Part shown: piece by piece, positions 35,186 through 43,271 of the stretch | Position numbering within the stretch: the first letter of the stretch is position 1 | How the letters are laid out: the number at the start of each line of letters is the position of its first letter | Assembly: GCF_017876115.1 (NCBI RefSeq) | Contig: NZ_JAGINO010000009.1 | Span: forward strand, 62,001-126,000 | Length of the DNA stretch: 64,000 bases | Source: Azospirillum picis | GTDB lineage: Bacteria > Pseudomonadota > Alphaproteobacteria > Azospirillales > Azospirillaceae | Reading direction: 5' to 3' | Translations under genes and position numbers: made by a program | The notes under the pieces: model-generated | Seen by the model: only the letters and a program-made list of their open reading frames with translations | What the model was told of the DNA's origin: nothing | The model's database searches: none

Positions 35186-36595
35186 GTGCGCAAGCCCAGC
35201 AGGCTGGTTTCGGTCGTCGCCATCATGTCCATGTGTCTGATGTCGCTGGTGTGGGGAGCGCCACCGGCAAGCGCGCAGCGCCGCGCGGACATGCAGGTCC
35301 TCAGCGACGCCGAGACGGACCATATCATTCGAAAGATGGCACGGCCAATCTTCCAGGCGGCCGGCGTCGACCCCGACTCCGTGCAGATCCTGCTGATCAA
35401 CGACCCTTCGGTGAACGCCTTCGTCGCCGGCGGGCAGAACATCTTCCTGCACACCGGACTGCTGCTGACCGTCGACAACGCCGAACAGCTCCTCGGCGTG
35501 ATCGCCCACGAAACCGGCCACATCTCCGGCGGCCATCTGGTCCGCGGGACCGAGGCGATGGACAACGCCTTCCTCTCGTCGCTGATCGGCATCGGCCTCG
35601 GCATCGTCGGCGGCATCGCGTCCGGCAATGCCGGCGCCGGCGCCGCGGGCGTCATGCTGGGCCAGCATCTGGCGGAACGGAATTTCCTGTCCTTCTCGCG
35701 AACGCAGGAGGCCTCGGCCGACCAGGCCGGCCTGTCCTACCTGGAGCAGTCCGGCATCTCCTCGCGCGGGATGGAAACCTTCCTGGAAAAGCTGGGGGTC
35801 GGCGAGCCGCTGTTGAACGACCGCGATGCCGGCTACCGGTTGACCCACCCGCTGACCCGCGAGCGCATCGACGCCGTAAAGGCCTTCGTCGCCCGCTCCC
35901 GCTATTCCGACGCCCGGCTGCCGGCGGCGACGGAGGCCGACCTGCAGCGCATCCAGGCCAAGCTTTACGGCTATCTCGACCCGCGCGGCGCCCTGCAGCG
36001 CTACAAGGCGAGTGATCCGTCGGCGGCGGCGCGCTACGGCCGCGCCTACGCCTATTTCCGCCAGGGCGACGTCCGGCAGGCGACGCCCCTGGTCGACGGG
36101 CTGATCGCCCAGGAGCCGCGCAATCCCTATCTCTACGAGATGAAGGGCGACCTGATGCTGCAGACCGGCCGGGCGGTCGATGCCGTCGCCCCGTACCGGA
36201 AGGCGGTCGATCTGGCCGGCTCCGAGGCCGGAAGCATCCGCGTCTCGCTGGCCCATGCCCTGCTGGAGCAGCATGATCCGGGCGTCGCGGACGAGGCGTT
36301 GAAGAACCTGCAGATCGCCGCCAAGGGCAAGGCGCAGTCGGCCTTCCTGTGGCGGCTGACCGCCCAGGCCTGGAGCATGAAGAAGAACGACGGCATGGTC
36401 GCCTACGCCACCGCGGAGGAAGCGCTGGCGCGGGGCGACCTGCCGATGGCCAAGGCCCAGGCGGAACGGGCCGAACGGCTGCTCCCCGCCGGCTCGCCAG
36501 GCTGGATCCGCGCCCAGGACATCCGTGGCCAGACGGGCGGTGCCCAAGCGGGCGGAGGCCAGGCCGGAGGCACGCAGGCCGGCGGCAGGCCCTGA
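35186..36595 (+). CDS. M48-family zinc metalloprotease with TPR repeats, BepA/YfgC-like
   Basis: A 469-residue periplasmic protein. GTG 35186 follows a GGAGG; the N-terminus is a signal peptide ending APPASAQ. The metalloprotease motif is GVIAHETGHISGGHLVRG, with the third zinc ligand Glu expected in SRTQEASADQAG. A TPR-like C-terminus follows (for example AYFRQGDVRQATPLVDGLIA and AVDAVAPYRKAVDL). BepA in E. coli degrades or helps insert stalled outer-membrane proteins such as LptD. It is divergent from the GGT-like lipoprotein, with almost no gap. The tail has a Gly/Gln/Ala repeat (GGAQAGGGQAGGTQAGG). Confidence 0.92.
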   Translation: MRKPSRLVSVVAIMSMCLMSLVWGAPPASAQRRADMQVLSDAETDHIIRKMARPIFQAAGVDPDSVQILLINDPSVNAFVAGGQNIFLHTGLLLTVDNAEQLLGVIAHETGHISGGHLVRGTEAMDNAFLSSLIGIGLGIVGGIASGNAGAGAAGVMLGQHLAERNFLSFSRTQEASADQAGLSYLEQSGISSRGMETFLEKLGVGEPLLNDRDAGYRLTHPLTRERIDAVKAFVARSRYSDARLPAATEADLQRIQAKLYGYLDPRGALQRYKASDPSAAARYGRAYAYFRQGDVRQATPLVDGLIAQEPRNPYLYEMKGDLMLQTGRAVDAVAPYRKAVDLAGSEAGSIRVSLAHALLEQHDPGVADEALKNLQIAAKGKAQSAFLWRLTAQAWSMKKNDGMVAYATAEEALARGDLPMAKAQAERAERLLPAGSPGWIRAQDIRGQTGGAQAGGGQAGGTQAGGRP

Positions 36596-36758
36596 CCGCG
36601 GCCCCGCACCGGCCCACCGGCCACCGAACCGCCCCCGCCGCACCGATCACGCGATCTTGTGGTCAACTTCCCTCGCTTTGCGCTTGTCGGGACGGGATTG
36701 TCGGTCCAGTGTGGGCGGCCTTCGGACCCATTGTTCCCGAGATTCGGAGACTGTTCCC

Positions 36759-37523
36759 ATGCGTTCCGCCCTGCCCCTGCGTTCCGCCCTGCTTGCGCTG
36801 CCCGTCGCGGCGCTGGCGCTGTCCGCCGCCCTGCCGGCCCGCGCCCAGTCGGCGGCCTTCGACAGCAGCCAGAAGGCGGCCATCGAGAAGATCGTCCGCG
36901 ACTACCTGATGGAGCATCCGGAGATCATCCTCCAGTCCGTCGACGCCATGCAGCAGCGCCAGAAGACGGCGGAGGCCGAAGAGGCCCGCCGGGCGCTGTC
37001 CGAGAACCGCGAGGCGCTGCTGCGCAGCCCGGCCGACCCGGTCGCCGGCAACCCGCAGGGCGACGTCACGGTGGTGGAGTTCTTCGACTACCAGTGCGGC
37101 TACTGCAAGGCGGTGCAGGCGGACACCCAGAAGCTGATCAAGGACGACCCGAAGCTGCGCTTCGTCCTGAAGGAATTCCCGATCCTGGGCCCGGCGTCGC
37201 TCGTCGCCTCCAAAGCGGCGCTCGCCGCCCGTGCGCAGGGCAAGTACATGGAGTTCCACAACGCCCTGATGGCCCAGCGCGGCCAGCTTGACGAGGGCGT
37301 GATCATGCGCCTCGCCAAGTCGGTCGGGCTCGACACCGACCGGCTGAAGAAGGACATGGACTCGCCCGACGTCCTGAAGGTGATCGCCGCCAACCAGGCC
37401 CTGGCCGAGAAGCTCAACATCCACGGTACCCCCGGCTTCGTCTTCGGCGACGAGCTGGTGCCGGGCGCCATCAAGCTCGACGAGATGAAGCGGCTGGTCG
37501 ACGCCGCCCGCGCCAAGGGCTGA
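36759..37523 (+). CDS. DsbA-family thiol-disulfide oxidoreductase
   Basis: A 254-residue periplasmic thioredoxin-fold protein. The signal peptide (about 1-28, ending LPARAQ) is followed by a helical segment with KIVRDYLMEHPEIILQSVDA. The thioredoxin domain has the active-site CGYC in EFFDYQCGYCKAV. The cis-Pro loop is IHGTPGFVFGD. The N-terminal DYLxxHPExI segment is typical of DsbA/ScsC-type proteins that catalyse oxidation or isomerisation of exported proteins. ATG 36759 is preceded by GGAG. A HAD gene follows after 13 bases. Confidence 0.93.
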   Translation: MRSALPLRSALLALPVAALALSAALPARAQSAAFDSSQKAAIEKIVRDYLMEHPEIILQSVDAMQQRQKTAEAEEARRALSENREALLRSPADPVAGNPQGDVTVVEFFDYQCGYCKAVQADTQKLIKDDPKLRFVLKEFPILGPASLVASKAALAARAQGKYMEFHNALMAQRGQLDEGVIMRLAKSVGLDTDRLKKDMDSPDVLKVIAANQALAEKLNIHGTPGFVFGDELVPGAIKLDEMKRLVDAARAKG

Positions 37524-37536
37524 GGACGGCAATTCC

Positions 37537-38184
37537 ATGACCGCATCGACCGAGGCACCGGCGGCGACCGCCGCCGGCACCCCCAGCATCGTCGTGTTCG
37601 ACATCGGCCAGGTGCTGATCGAGTGGGACCCCCGCCACCTCTACCGCGAGCTGTTCGACGGCTACGAGGACCTGATGGAGGATTTCCTGGAGCGGGTGTG
37701 CACGCCCGCCTGGAACCTGGAGCAGGACCGCGGCCGGCCCTGGAGCGACGCGGTCGCGCTGCTGACCGCCGAGCATCCCGACTGCGCCGAGCTGATCCGC
37801 GCCTATGACGAGATGTGGGAGCGGATGGTGCCGGGCGCGATCCCCGGCACGCCGGAAATCCTCGCCGAGCTGAAGGCGCGCGGCGTTCCGGTCTATGCCA
37901 TCACCAACTTCTCGGCCGAGAAGTTCGAGCTGACCCGCAGGCGCTTCGACTTCCTCAACGGCTTCGACGGCCTGATCGTCTCCGGAGAGGAACGGCTGGT
38001 GAAGCCAGACCCGGCGATCTACAGGCTGCTGGCGGACCGTTACGGGCTCGATATCAGGCAGTGCTTCTTCATCGACGACAACCCGGACAACGTCGAGGCC
38101 GCAAGGTCGACCGGCATGTCGGCGCACCTGTTCCTCGGCGCCGAGGCGCTGCGGCGCGACCTGACGGACTTGGGGCTGCTGTAA
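37537..38184 (+). CDS. HAD-family hydrolase
   Basis: A 215-residue haloacid dehalogenase-like hydrolase. The motif I Asp is in VVFDIGQVLIEWD, motif II Thr is in YAITNFS, motif III Lys is in RLVKPDPAIY and motif IV is FFIDDNPDNVEAA. The family removes phosphate from sugars or nucleotides, or halide from haloacids; YihX-type phosphatases have a closely similar motif I. The 3' end overlaps a short tandem repeat (CTGCTGTAAG units, 38176-38215) that repeats its last codons and stop. Confidence 0.9.
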   Translation: MTASTEAPAATAAGTPSIVVFDIGQVLIEWDPRHLYRELFDGYEDLMEDFLERVCTPAWNLEQDRGRPWSDAVALLTAEHPDCAELIRAYDEMWERMVPGAIPGTPEILAELKARGVPVYAITNFSAEKFELTRRRFDFLNGFDGLIVSGEERLVKPDPAIYRLLADRYGLDIRQCFFIDDNPDNVEAARSTGMSAHLFLGAEALRRDLTDLGLL

Positions 38185-38226
38185 GGGGGGGCTGCTGTAA
38201 GAGGGGGGCTGCTGCAGCCGTCCCGC

Positions 38227-38895
38227 CTACTCCGCCGCCGCCTCGCGGTCGGTGGCGGAGTTGTAGGCGTAGGTCTTCCAGGTCGGCTCGTAGCTGTCGT
38301 CGGCCTGGTTGCCCCACACCGCCCATTGCGGACGGGCGCCGCGGGCGAACATCTCCAGATAGGGGCCGGGGCTGCACGCCTCGATCAGCTCATACTGCTC
38401 GTCGGGCTTGCGGCTGTGTTCGCGCTTGCGGCTTTCGATCAGGTTGACCTGGGTGCGGCCGGGCGGCAGCGTGCGCGCCTTCTTGCCGCGCACGCCGAAC
38501 AGGATCAGCTCGGTCACATTGCGGAAATAGAATCCGACGCCGCGGCCGTCGGAACCGCCATCCTTGCGCACCTTGTGCCAGATCAGGTTGGTCTTGTACT
38601 CGAATCCCCAGCTCCGCATCACCTGCAGCCCTTCCGGCAGCAGGGCATTGGGAACCCACAGGTAGAGATGCGCGGTCGGGGCGGCGATGTCGGCGACCGG
38701 CAGGGCGCAGATGTCCTCCACGGTCATGGTGCCGTAGCGCGACAGGCGGCGATGCTCCGGCGCCATCTTGCCGGTGCGGTTGACGAAACGCCAGGGCGGG
38801 TCCGCCATCACCGTGGCGAAGCGCCGGTCACCGGCGAAGGCCACCAGATCCCGCGCCGGGTCCGATGCCGCCGCCACCGTCTTGCTGTCGCCCAT
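38227..38895 (-). CDS. MT-A70-family adenine-N6 methyltransferase
   Basis: A 222-residue protein starting at ATG 38895 (MGDSKTVAAAS). It holds the catalytic DPPW motif in ATVMADPPWRFVNRTGKM. The SAM-binding region (around GRGVGFYFRNVTELILFGVRGKK, split GRGVGFYFRN, VTELILFGV) and the C-terminal ACSPGPYLEMFARGARPQWAVW are characteristic of MT-A70 proteins. It would add m6A to DNA or RNA. It has no restriction endonuclease or specificity partner beside it. Such solitary genes are usually phage-derived or epigenetic regulators. Composition matches the neighbours. Confidence 0.88.
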   Translation of the reverse strand: MGDSKTVAAASDPARDLVAFAGDRRFATVMADPPWRFVNRTGKMAPEHRRLSRYGTMTVEDICALPVADIAAPTAHLYLWVPNALLPEGLQVMRSWGFEYKTNLIWHKVRKDGGSDGRGVGFYFRNVTELILFGVRGKKARTLPPGRTQVNLIESRKREHSRKPDEQYELIEACSPGPYLEMFARGARPQWAVWGNQADDSYEPTWKTYAYNSATDREAAAE

Positions 38896-39102
38896 CGCTG
38901 CCTCGAAATCCCTGTACCCGGAGCCGTCGGACGCTTCTCCCACCACCGAAAGGGAGGCGCCGAAGGGGTGCAAACTCGCACGGGGGACCAGCGCCGTCAA
39001 CCGTCCCAGAACACCCGAGCCGCCGCTGTCACACCGCGGCGCCACCCCATCCCGGAGCCGTCCCGCGCTCCTCCCGACAGGCCATCCCGGCGGGGCCGGG
39101 CG

Positions 39103-39810
39103 TCACTCGTCCTCGGCCGCCTCGGCCATGGCGCGCAGGGCGGCGCGGTCGGCCACCGTCACGGCCAGCCCCTGCGTGTCCACGCCGGCCGGCCGCAGCT
39201 TGGCCAGGGCGCGGGACAGGGTTTCCGGCTGCATGCCCAGCCGGCGTGCGATCAGGGCCTTGTCGAAGGGAAGCTGGAACTGCGCCGGTCCGTCGCCCGG
39301 CGGGCAGAAGCGGAGCAGGAAGGCGGCGACCCGCTGCGGCGCCGGCTGGACCTGCAACTGCTCGATCTGGGTGACCAGATGGCGCAGCCGGATCGACAGC
39401 GAGCCCAGCATGCCGAAGGCGATGCGCTCGTCCTCGCGCAGGCAGCGGGCGAAGCCTTCCGCCGTCAGCGTCATGATGCGGGCGTCGGTGACCGCCTCGG
39501 CGCAGACCGGGAACCTGCCGTCGGCGAACATCGCGGCCTCGGCGAAACTCTCGCCCGGACCGATGACATGCACCACCGCCTCGGCACCGTCGCGGGTCAG
39601 GCGGAACAGCTTCACCCAGCCGTCGAACAGCACGAAGAAGCGGTCCGCCATCTCGTCCTGGAGGAACAGGGTGGAGCCGCGCACCACCGGGCGTACGATC
39701 GCGGCACCGCCCAGCAGCGACAGGGCGCGATCCGACAGCTTGCCGAATAGGGGAATGGCCCTCAGGGTGGCGGCGTCGTCCGCCGACAGATTGCCGAGAG
39801 TCTGGCTCAT
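39103..39810 (-). CDS. Crp/Fnr-family transcriptional regulator
   Basis: A 235-residue regulator. The cyclic-nucleotide-binding-like beta-roll (about 25-130) includes STLFLQDEMADRFFVLFDGW and GPGESFAEAAMF. A dimerisation helix and a C-terminal helix-turn-helix (FDKALIARRLGMQPETLSRA) follow. It lacks an Fnr-type N-terminal Cys cluster. The pattern resembles Dnr/NnrR or heme/NO-sensing members rather than Crp. ATG 39810 gives family length. A perfect palindrome lies 51 bases upstream (39861-39878). The effector is unknown. Confidence 0.9.
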   Translation of the reverse strand: MSQTLGNLSADDAATLRAIPLFGKLSDRALSLLGGAAIVRPVVRGSTLFLQDEMADRFFVLFDGWVKLFRLTRDGAEAVVHVIGPGESFAEAAMFADGRFPVCAEAVTDARIMTLTAEGFARCLREDERIAFGMLGSLSIRLRHLVTQIEQLQVQPAPQRVAAFLLRFCPPGDGPAQFQLPFDKALIARRLGMQPETLSRALAKLRPAGVDTQGLAVTVADRAALRAMAEAAEDE

Positions 39811-39860
39811 GACAGCTTCGCTTCCCTTGCCGCGGACCGTGCCGGCCCCCAAAGCGACCG

Positions 39861-39878
39861 TTAAGGGGCGACCCTTAA
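39861..39878. promoter_or_regulatory. Palindromic operator candidate upstream of the Crp/Fnr gene
   Basis: TTAAGGGGCGACCCTTAA is a perfect 7-base inverted repeat around GCGA. It is 51 bases upstream of the Crp/Fnr-family ATG (39810) and is the only such site I noticed. It differs from an Fnr box (TTGAT-N4-ATCAA) but has similar symmetry, so it may be the autoregulatory operator. Confidence 0.45.
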
Positions 39879-40121
39879 GGGGATAGCCCAGCGGTACCGT
39901 TGTGCACCAATCGGCGGGACAAAGCCACCGGCTTGCACACGGCCGTATGGTCGCGGGAACCGTTGGCTCCCACGGCGATCCGCCTGGAGAAGGCCGCGAG
40001 GGCGTAAGGACGCAGCGCCGGACGCCCCCGATCCGGCGTCAAAGCGGACCCGGGCGCGCGGGCAGACGAGTCCGACGGCATCCAAATCACCGACGCACCG
40101 ATGATCCGTGCGAAGGCGTAT

Positions 40122-40165
40122 AAAAAAGAAATGGCGCAGCACCCTCCCAGGAGGGCACCGCGCCA
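40122..40165 (-). terminator. Terminator downstream of the cold-shock gene
   Basis: GGCGCAGCACCCTCC and GGAGGGCACCGCGCC form a long imperfect stem. On the minus strand it is followed by a T-rich run (TTTCTTTTTT), about 140 bases after the stop of the cold-shock gene at 40302. It therefore fits as the terminator of that transcript. Confidence 0.65.
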
Positions 40166-40301
40166 AAAATCCGGTATCGTATCGGCAAGCCTTGGGACGG
40201 ATCGTCCCAGGCCGGTATCGCTCACCGAAGTACGGGCCAACCGATCCGGCGCGCTCCCGTAAGGGCAGGCGCCGGTCGGCCGAGGCGCGGAAAATCCGGC
40301 C

Positions 40302-40868
40302 TTAGAGGTACTCGACCTTGCCCGCTTCCGGACCCTTCTGGCCCTGGCGAACGGTGACGCGCACCTGATCGCCCTCCTGGAGGGTCTGCATGCCCGAGCG
40401 GCGCAGCACGTTGACATGGACGAACACGTCCTTGCCACCGGTGCTCGGGGTGATGAAGCCAAAGCCCTTGTCGGCGTTGAACCACTTCACGGTGCCGTCG
40501 ACTTCCTCGCCGCCGCCGCCGCCGGCATCGTAGCCGCCGCGGTCGTAACCGCCACGGTCGAAGCCGCCGCCGCCGGTCCGCGGACGGGCCGAACGCTGAG
40601 CCGTCGAGGTGTCGACGGTGTGGATGGAAGCCACCTGCGGACCCTTCGGCCCACGGGCCAGGTCGCAAGTGATGGTGGTGCCTTCGTCCAGAGCGTCATA
40701 GCCGGCGGCCTGAACCGCCGAGACGTGGAGGAAAGCGTCGGGCGAACCGTCCTCAGGCGACACGAAGCCGAACCCCTTGGTGGGGTTGAACCACTTCACG
40801 GTGGCGGTGACGTTGGACTTGGTGATCTCGGGAGCGCGGAAGCCCTGGCGGGGCGGGCGGTCGAACAT
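40302..40868 (-). CDS. Cold-shock protein with two CSD domains
   Basis: A 188-residue protein with two cold-shock domains. The first (about residues 17-80) has ATVKWFNPTKGFGFVSPEDG and the RNP motif DAFLHVSAV. The second (about 124-188) has GTVKWFNADKGFGFITPSTG and DVFVHVNVL. A Gly/Arg/Tyr-rich linker (FDRGGYDRGGYDAGGGGG) joins them. Twin-CSD proteins bind single-stranded RNA or DNA and are typical of alphaproteobacteria. The leader upstream (40869-41000) is long enough for a cold-responsive structure, but I could not identify a definite motif. Confidence 0.94.
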   Translation of the reverse strand: MFDRPPRQGFRAPEITKSNVTATVKWFNPTKGFGFVSPEDGSPDAFLHVSAVQAAGYDALDEGTTITCDLARGPKGPQVASIHTVDTSTAQRSARPRTGGGGFDRGGYDRGGYDAGGGGGEEVDGTVKWFNADKGFGFITPSTGGKDVFVHVNVLRRSGMQTLQEGDQVRVTVRQGQKGPEAGKVEYL

Positions 40869-41105
40869 GTGTCTTCAAGCTCATAGAGGGTGCCGAATGT
40901 CTGTTGTCACAGGGATCCGGTCCCCCGTCAAGCCTTCCAAAGGAAAGATGGCCGAATCGCCGTTAATTGCCCCACCCCTGGCTCACGCTCGCCCCGCTTC
41001 GCCCGGCGGAGCGGCACCGAAGTGCCGCATGCGGCACAATGGCCCATGCCCGGCGTTGCGACTCGGGGGAGAATCACAAGCCGGACGTGCAGAACCCGGC
41101 CGCGG

Positions 41106-42212
41106 TCAGGCGGTCGACCGCTCCAGCGTCGGGTAGTCGGTATAGCCGTGGCGGTCGCCGCCGTAGAAGGTCGCCTGGTCGGGTTCGGCCAGCGGCGCGT
41201 CGATGCGCAGCCGCTCCACCAGGTCGGGATTGGCGATGAATGGGCGCCCGAAGGCGATCATGTCGGCGTGGCCGTTGGCGGTCGCCTCCAGCGCCATGTC
41301 GCGGGTGTAGACGTTGTTGGCGATGTAGCGGCCCTTGTAGAGCCCGCGCAGTTCCGAGAGCAGCCCGCCGAACCCCGGATGCGGCCCGCGGGTGACGCCC
41401 TCGATCATGTGCAGGTAGGCGAGGCCATAGTCGTTCAGCCGCTCGATGACCGGAGTGAAGGTGCCGCGCGGGTCGCTGTCCTGCGCGTCGTTCGCCGGGC
41501 TCAGCGGCGACAGGCGGATGCCGACGCGATCGCCTCCAGCCTCCGCCACCACGGCGTCGAGCACCTCGAACAGGAAGCGGGCGCGGTTCTCCACCGAACC
41601 GCCGTAGGAGTCGGTGCGCTTGTTGGTGCCGTCGCGCAGGAACTGGTCGATGAGGTAGCCGTTGGCCGCGTGCACCTCCACCATGTCGAAGCCGGCGGCG
41701 AGCGCGTTGCGGGTGGCCTTGCGGTAGTCCTCGACGATGCCCGGCAGTTCGGCGGCATCCAGGGCGCGCGGCGCCGGGATGTCCTTGAACCCGTCGACGG
41801 TGAACGCCTTCATGTTCGGCTTCACCGCCGACGGCGCAACCGGAAACGCCCCGCCCGGCTGGAGATCCGGGTGGGAGATGCGGCCGACGTGCCAGAGCTG
41901 GAGGCACATGTGCCCCCCCTTGGCATGGACGGCATCGGTGACCAGCCGCCAGCCGGCGACCTGCTCGGCGCTATGGATGCCGGGCGTGTAGGCGTAGCCC
42001 TTGCCCTGCGGCGAGATCTGCGTCGCCTCGGCGATGATCAGGCCGGCGCTCGCCCGCTGGGCGTAGTATTCCGCGTTCATCCCGGTCGGAACGCCGGTGG
42101 CGTTGTCGGTGCGGCTGCGCGTCAGGGGAGCCATCGCGATGCGGTTGGGCAAGTCGTACCGGCCGATCGTCACCGGCTGGAACAGGGGGGCCGCTGCCTT
42201 GCTGTCCGTCAT
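41106..42212 (-). CDS. Alkene reductase, old yellow enzyme family
   Basis: A 368-residue FMN-dependent reductase. It begins MTDSKAAAPLFQPVTIGRYD and has RIAMAPLTRSRTDN, EATQISPQGKGY and LQLWHVGRISHPDLQPGG. The catalytic region MVEVHAANGYLIDQF has the conserved His and Asn that bind the substrate carbonyl. C-terminal MIAFGRPFIANPDL closes the barrel. NemA/XenB-like members reduce N-ethylmaleimide, nitrate esters and unsaturated carbonyls, giving protection from electrophiles. A 280-base gap separates it from the divergent histidine phosphatase; I saw no clear operator there. Confidence 0.93.
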   Translation of the reverse strand: MTDSKAAAPLFQPVTIGRYDLPNRIAMAPLTRSRTDNATGVPTGMNAEYYAQRASAGLIIAEATQISPQGKGYAYTPGIHSAEQVAGWRLVTDAVHAKGGHMCLQLWHVGRISHPDLQPGGAFPVAPSAVKPNMKAFTVDGFKDIPAPRALDAAELPGIVEDYRKATRNALAAGFDMVEVHAANGYLIDQFLRDGTNKRTDSYGGSVENRARFLFEVLDAVVAEAGGDRVGIRLSPLSPANDAQDSDPRGTFTPVIERLNDYGLAYLHMIEGVTRGPHPGFGGLLSELRGLYKGRYIANNVYTRDMALEATANGHADMIAFGRPFIANPDLVERLRIDAPLAEPDQATFYGGDRHGYTDYPTLERSTA

Positions 42213-42494
42213 GTCCGATCCATTCAGATGGTGAAAGGGCGTGGCAAGAGTGTGGCCCGCGACCGGCCCCCGGCAATGGCCGGATCGGGCGGCAGCGCGA
42301 TCCGGACAGCATGGCTGCCATACCTTCCCGCCGCCCGGCAGCCGCCCGGCCGGGCCACCCGGAACGGCCGCCCTGCCCTCCGTCCGGCACCACGGGACCT
42401 TTCGCCGCGCCCGACGGTTATTCCCGGCAGTCCCGCCCGGCGGCGGACGCCGGGGCGGGGATTTCCGAGGCTTGGGACTGGGAGGCGACCGGGA

Positions 42495-43259
42495 ATGCAG
42501 CAGCGCTGGCCCGACCGACTATGGATCGTCCGGCATGGCGAGAGCGCCGGCAACGTCGCGCGCGACGCGGCGCACGCGGCCGGGCTCGGCCGGATCGACA
42601 TCGCCGACCGCGACGTCGACGTGCCGCTGAGCCCGCTTGGCGAACGCCAGTCCGACGCGCTCGGGCGCTGGTTCGCGGCGATGCCGGCGGTCGAGCGGCC
42701 GGACGTGGTGCTGACGTCGCCCTACCGCCGCGCCATGCGCACGGCGGAGCGGCTGCACCAGGCCGGCGGCCTGCCGGTCGATCCCGCCGACTTCGTGATC
42801 GACGAGCGGCTGCGCGAGAAGGAGTTCGGTGTGCTCGACCGGCTGACCCGCAGCGGCATCGAGCAGGAATACCCCGAGCAGGCCGAGTTCCGCCGCCTGC
42901 TCGGCAAGTTCTACCACCGGCCGCCCGGCGGCGAGAGCTGGTGCGACGTGATCCTGCGCCTGCGCAGCGCGCTCGACACGATCAGCCTGCACCATGGCGG
43001 CCGGCGGGTGCTGGTGGTGGGGCACCAGGTGGTGGTGCTGTGCCTGCGCTACCTGCTGGAGAACATGACCGAATCGGAAATCCTGGCCGTGGATGCCGCG
43101 GGCGACGTCGCCAACTGCTCGGTCACCGAATACCGCTTCGATCCGAAATCGGGGCCGCGCGGCGGCTTGCGCCTGCACCGCTACAATTTCGTCGCCCCGC
43201 TGGAGGAGGCGGGCGCCGCCGTCACCGCGGAGCCGGACGTCGCCGTGGCCGCGCGCTAG
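42495..43259 (+). CDS. Histidine phosphatase (phosphoglycerate mutase-like)
   Basis: A 254-residue protein beginning MQQRWPDRLWIVRHGESAGN at ATG 42495, preceded by GGAGGCGACC. The RHGE motif is the nucleophilic phospho-histidine, with Arg in DVVLTSPYRRAMRTAE and Glu in DERLREKEFG. The second His is in LVVGHQVVVLCLR. The family hydrolyses phosphate from small metabolites or phosphoproteins; the substrate here is not known. NAD(P)HX dehydratase follows after 12 bases, so the two are probably co-transcribed. Confidence 0.92.
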   Translation: MQQRWPDRLWIVRHGESAGNVARDAAHAAGLGRIDIADRDVDVPLSPLGERQSDALGRWFAAMPAVERPDVVLTSPYRRAMRTAERLHQAGGLPVDPADFVIDERLREKEFGVLDRLTRSGIEQEYPEQAEFRRLLGKFYHRPPGGESWCDVILRLRSALDTISLHHGGRRVLVVGHQVVVLCLRYLLENMTESEILAVDAAGDVANCSVTEYRFDPKSGPRGGLRLHRYNFVAPLEEAGAAVTAEPDVAVAAR

Positions 43260-43271
43260 GGAGGATCGGCC

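Larger units (their letters stand above)
39811..40301. other. Intergenic region between the Crp/Fnr gene and the cold-shock gene
   Basis: The 490 bases hold the palindrome at 39861-39878 and the hairpin at 40122-40165. Open frames here (for example 39902-40123 plus) have no family features and no strong ribosome-binding site. I see no convincing gene. Confidence 0.6.

Noticed and set aside
33809..36643. 944-codon minus-strand frame covering the GGT-like and M48 genes
   Set aside because: It is low complexity and motif-free; the real minus gene is in another frame.
39902..40123. 73-codon plus-strand open frame
   Set aside because: No ribosome-binding site, no family features; composed of Arg/Gly/Pro like other chance frames.
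40890..42494. Plus-strand extension of the histidine phosphatase
   Set aside because: The sequence is antisense of the old yellow enzyme gene and unlike the family; ATG 42495 has a Shine-Dalgarno and gives the proper N-terminus.
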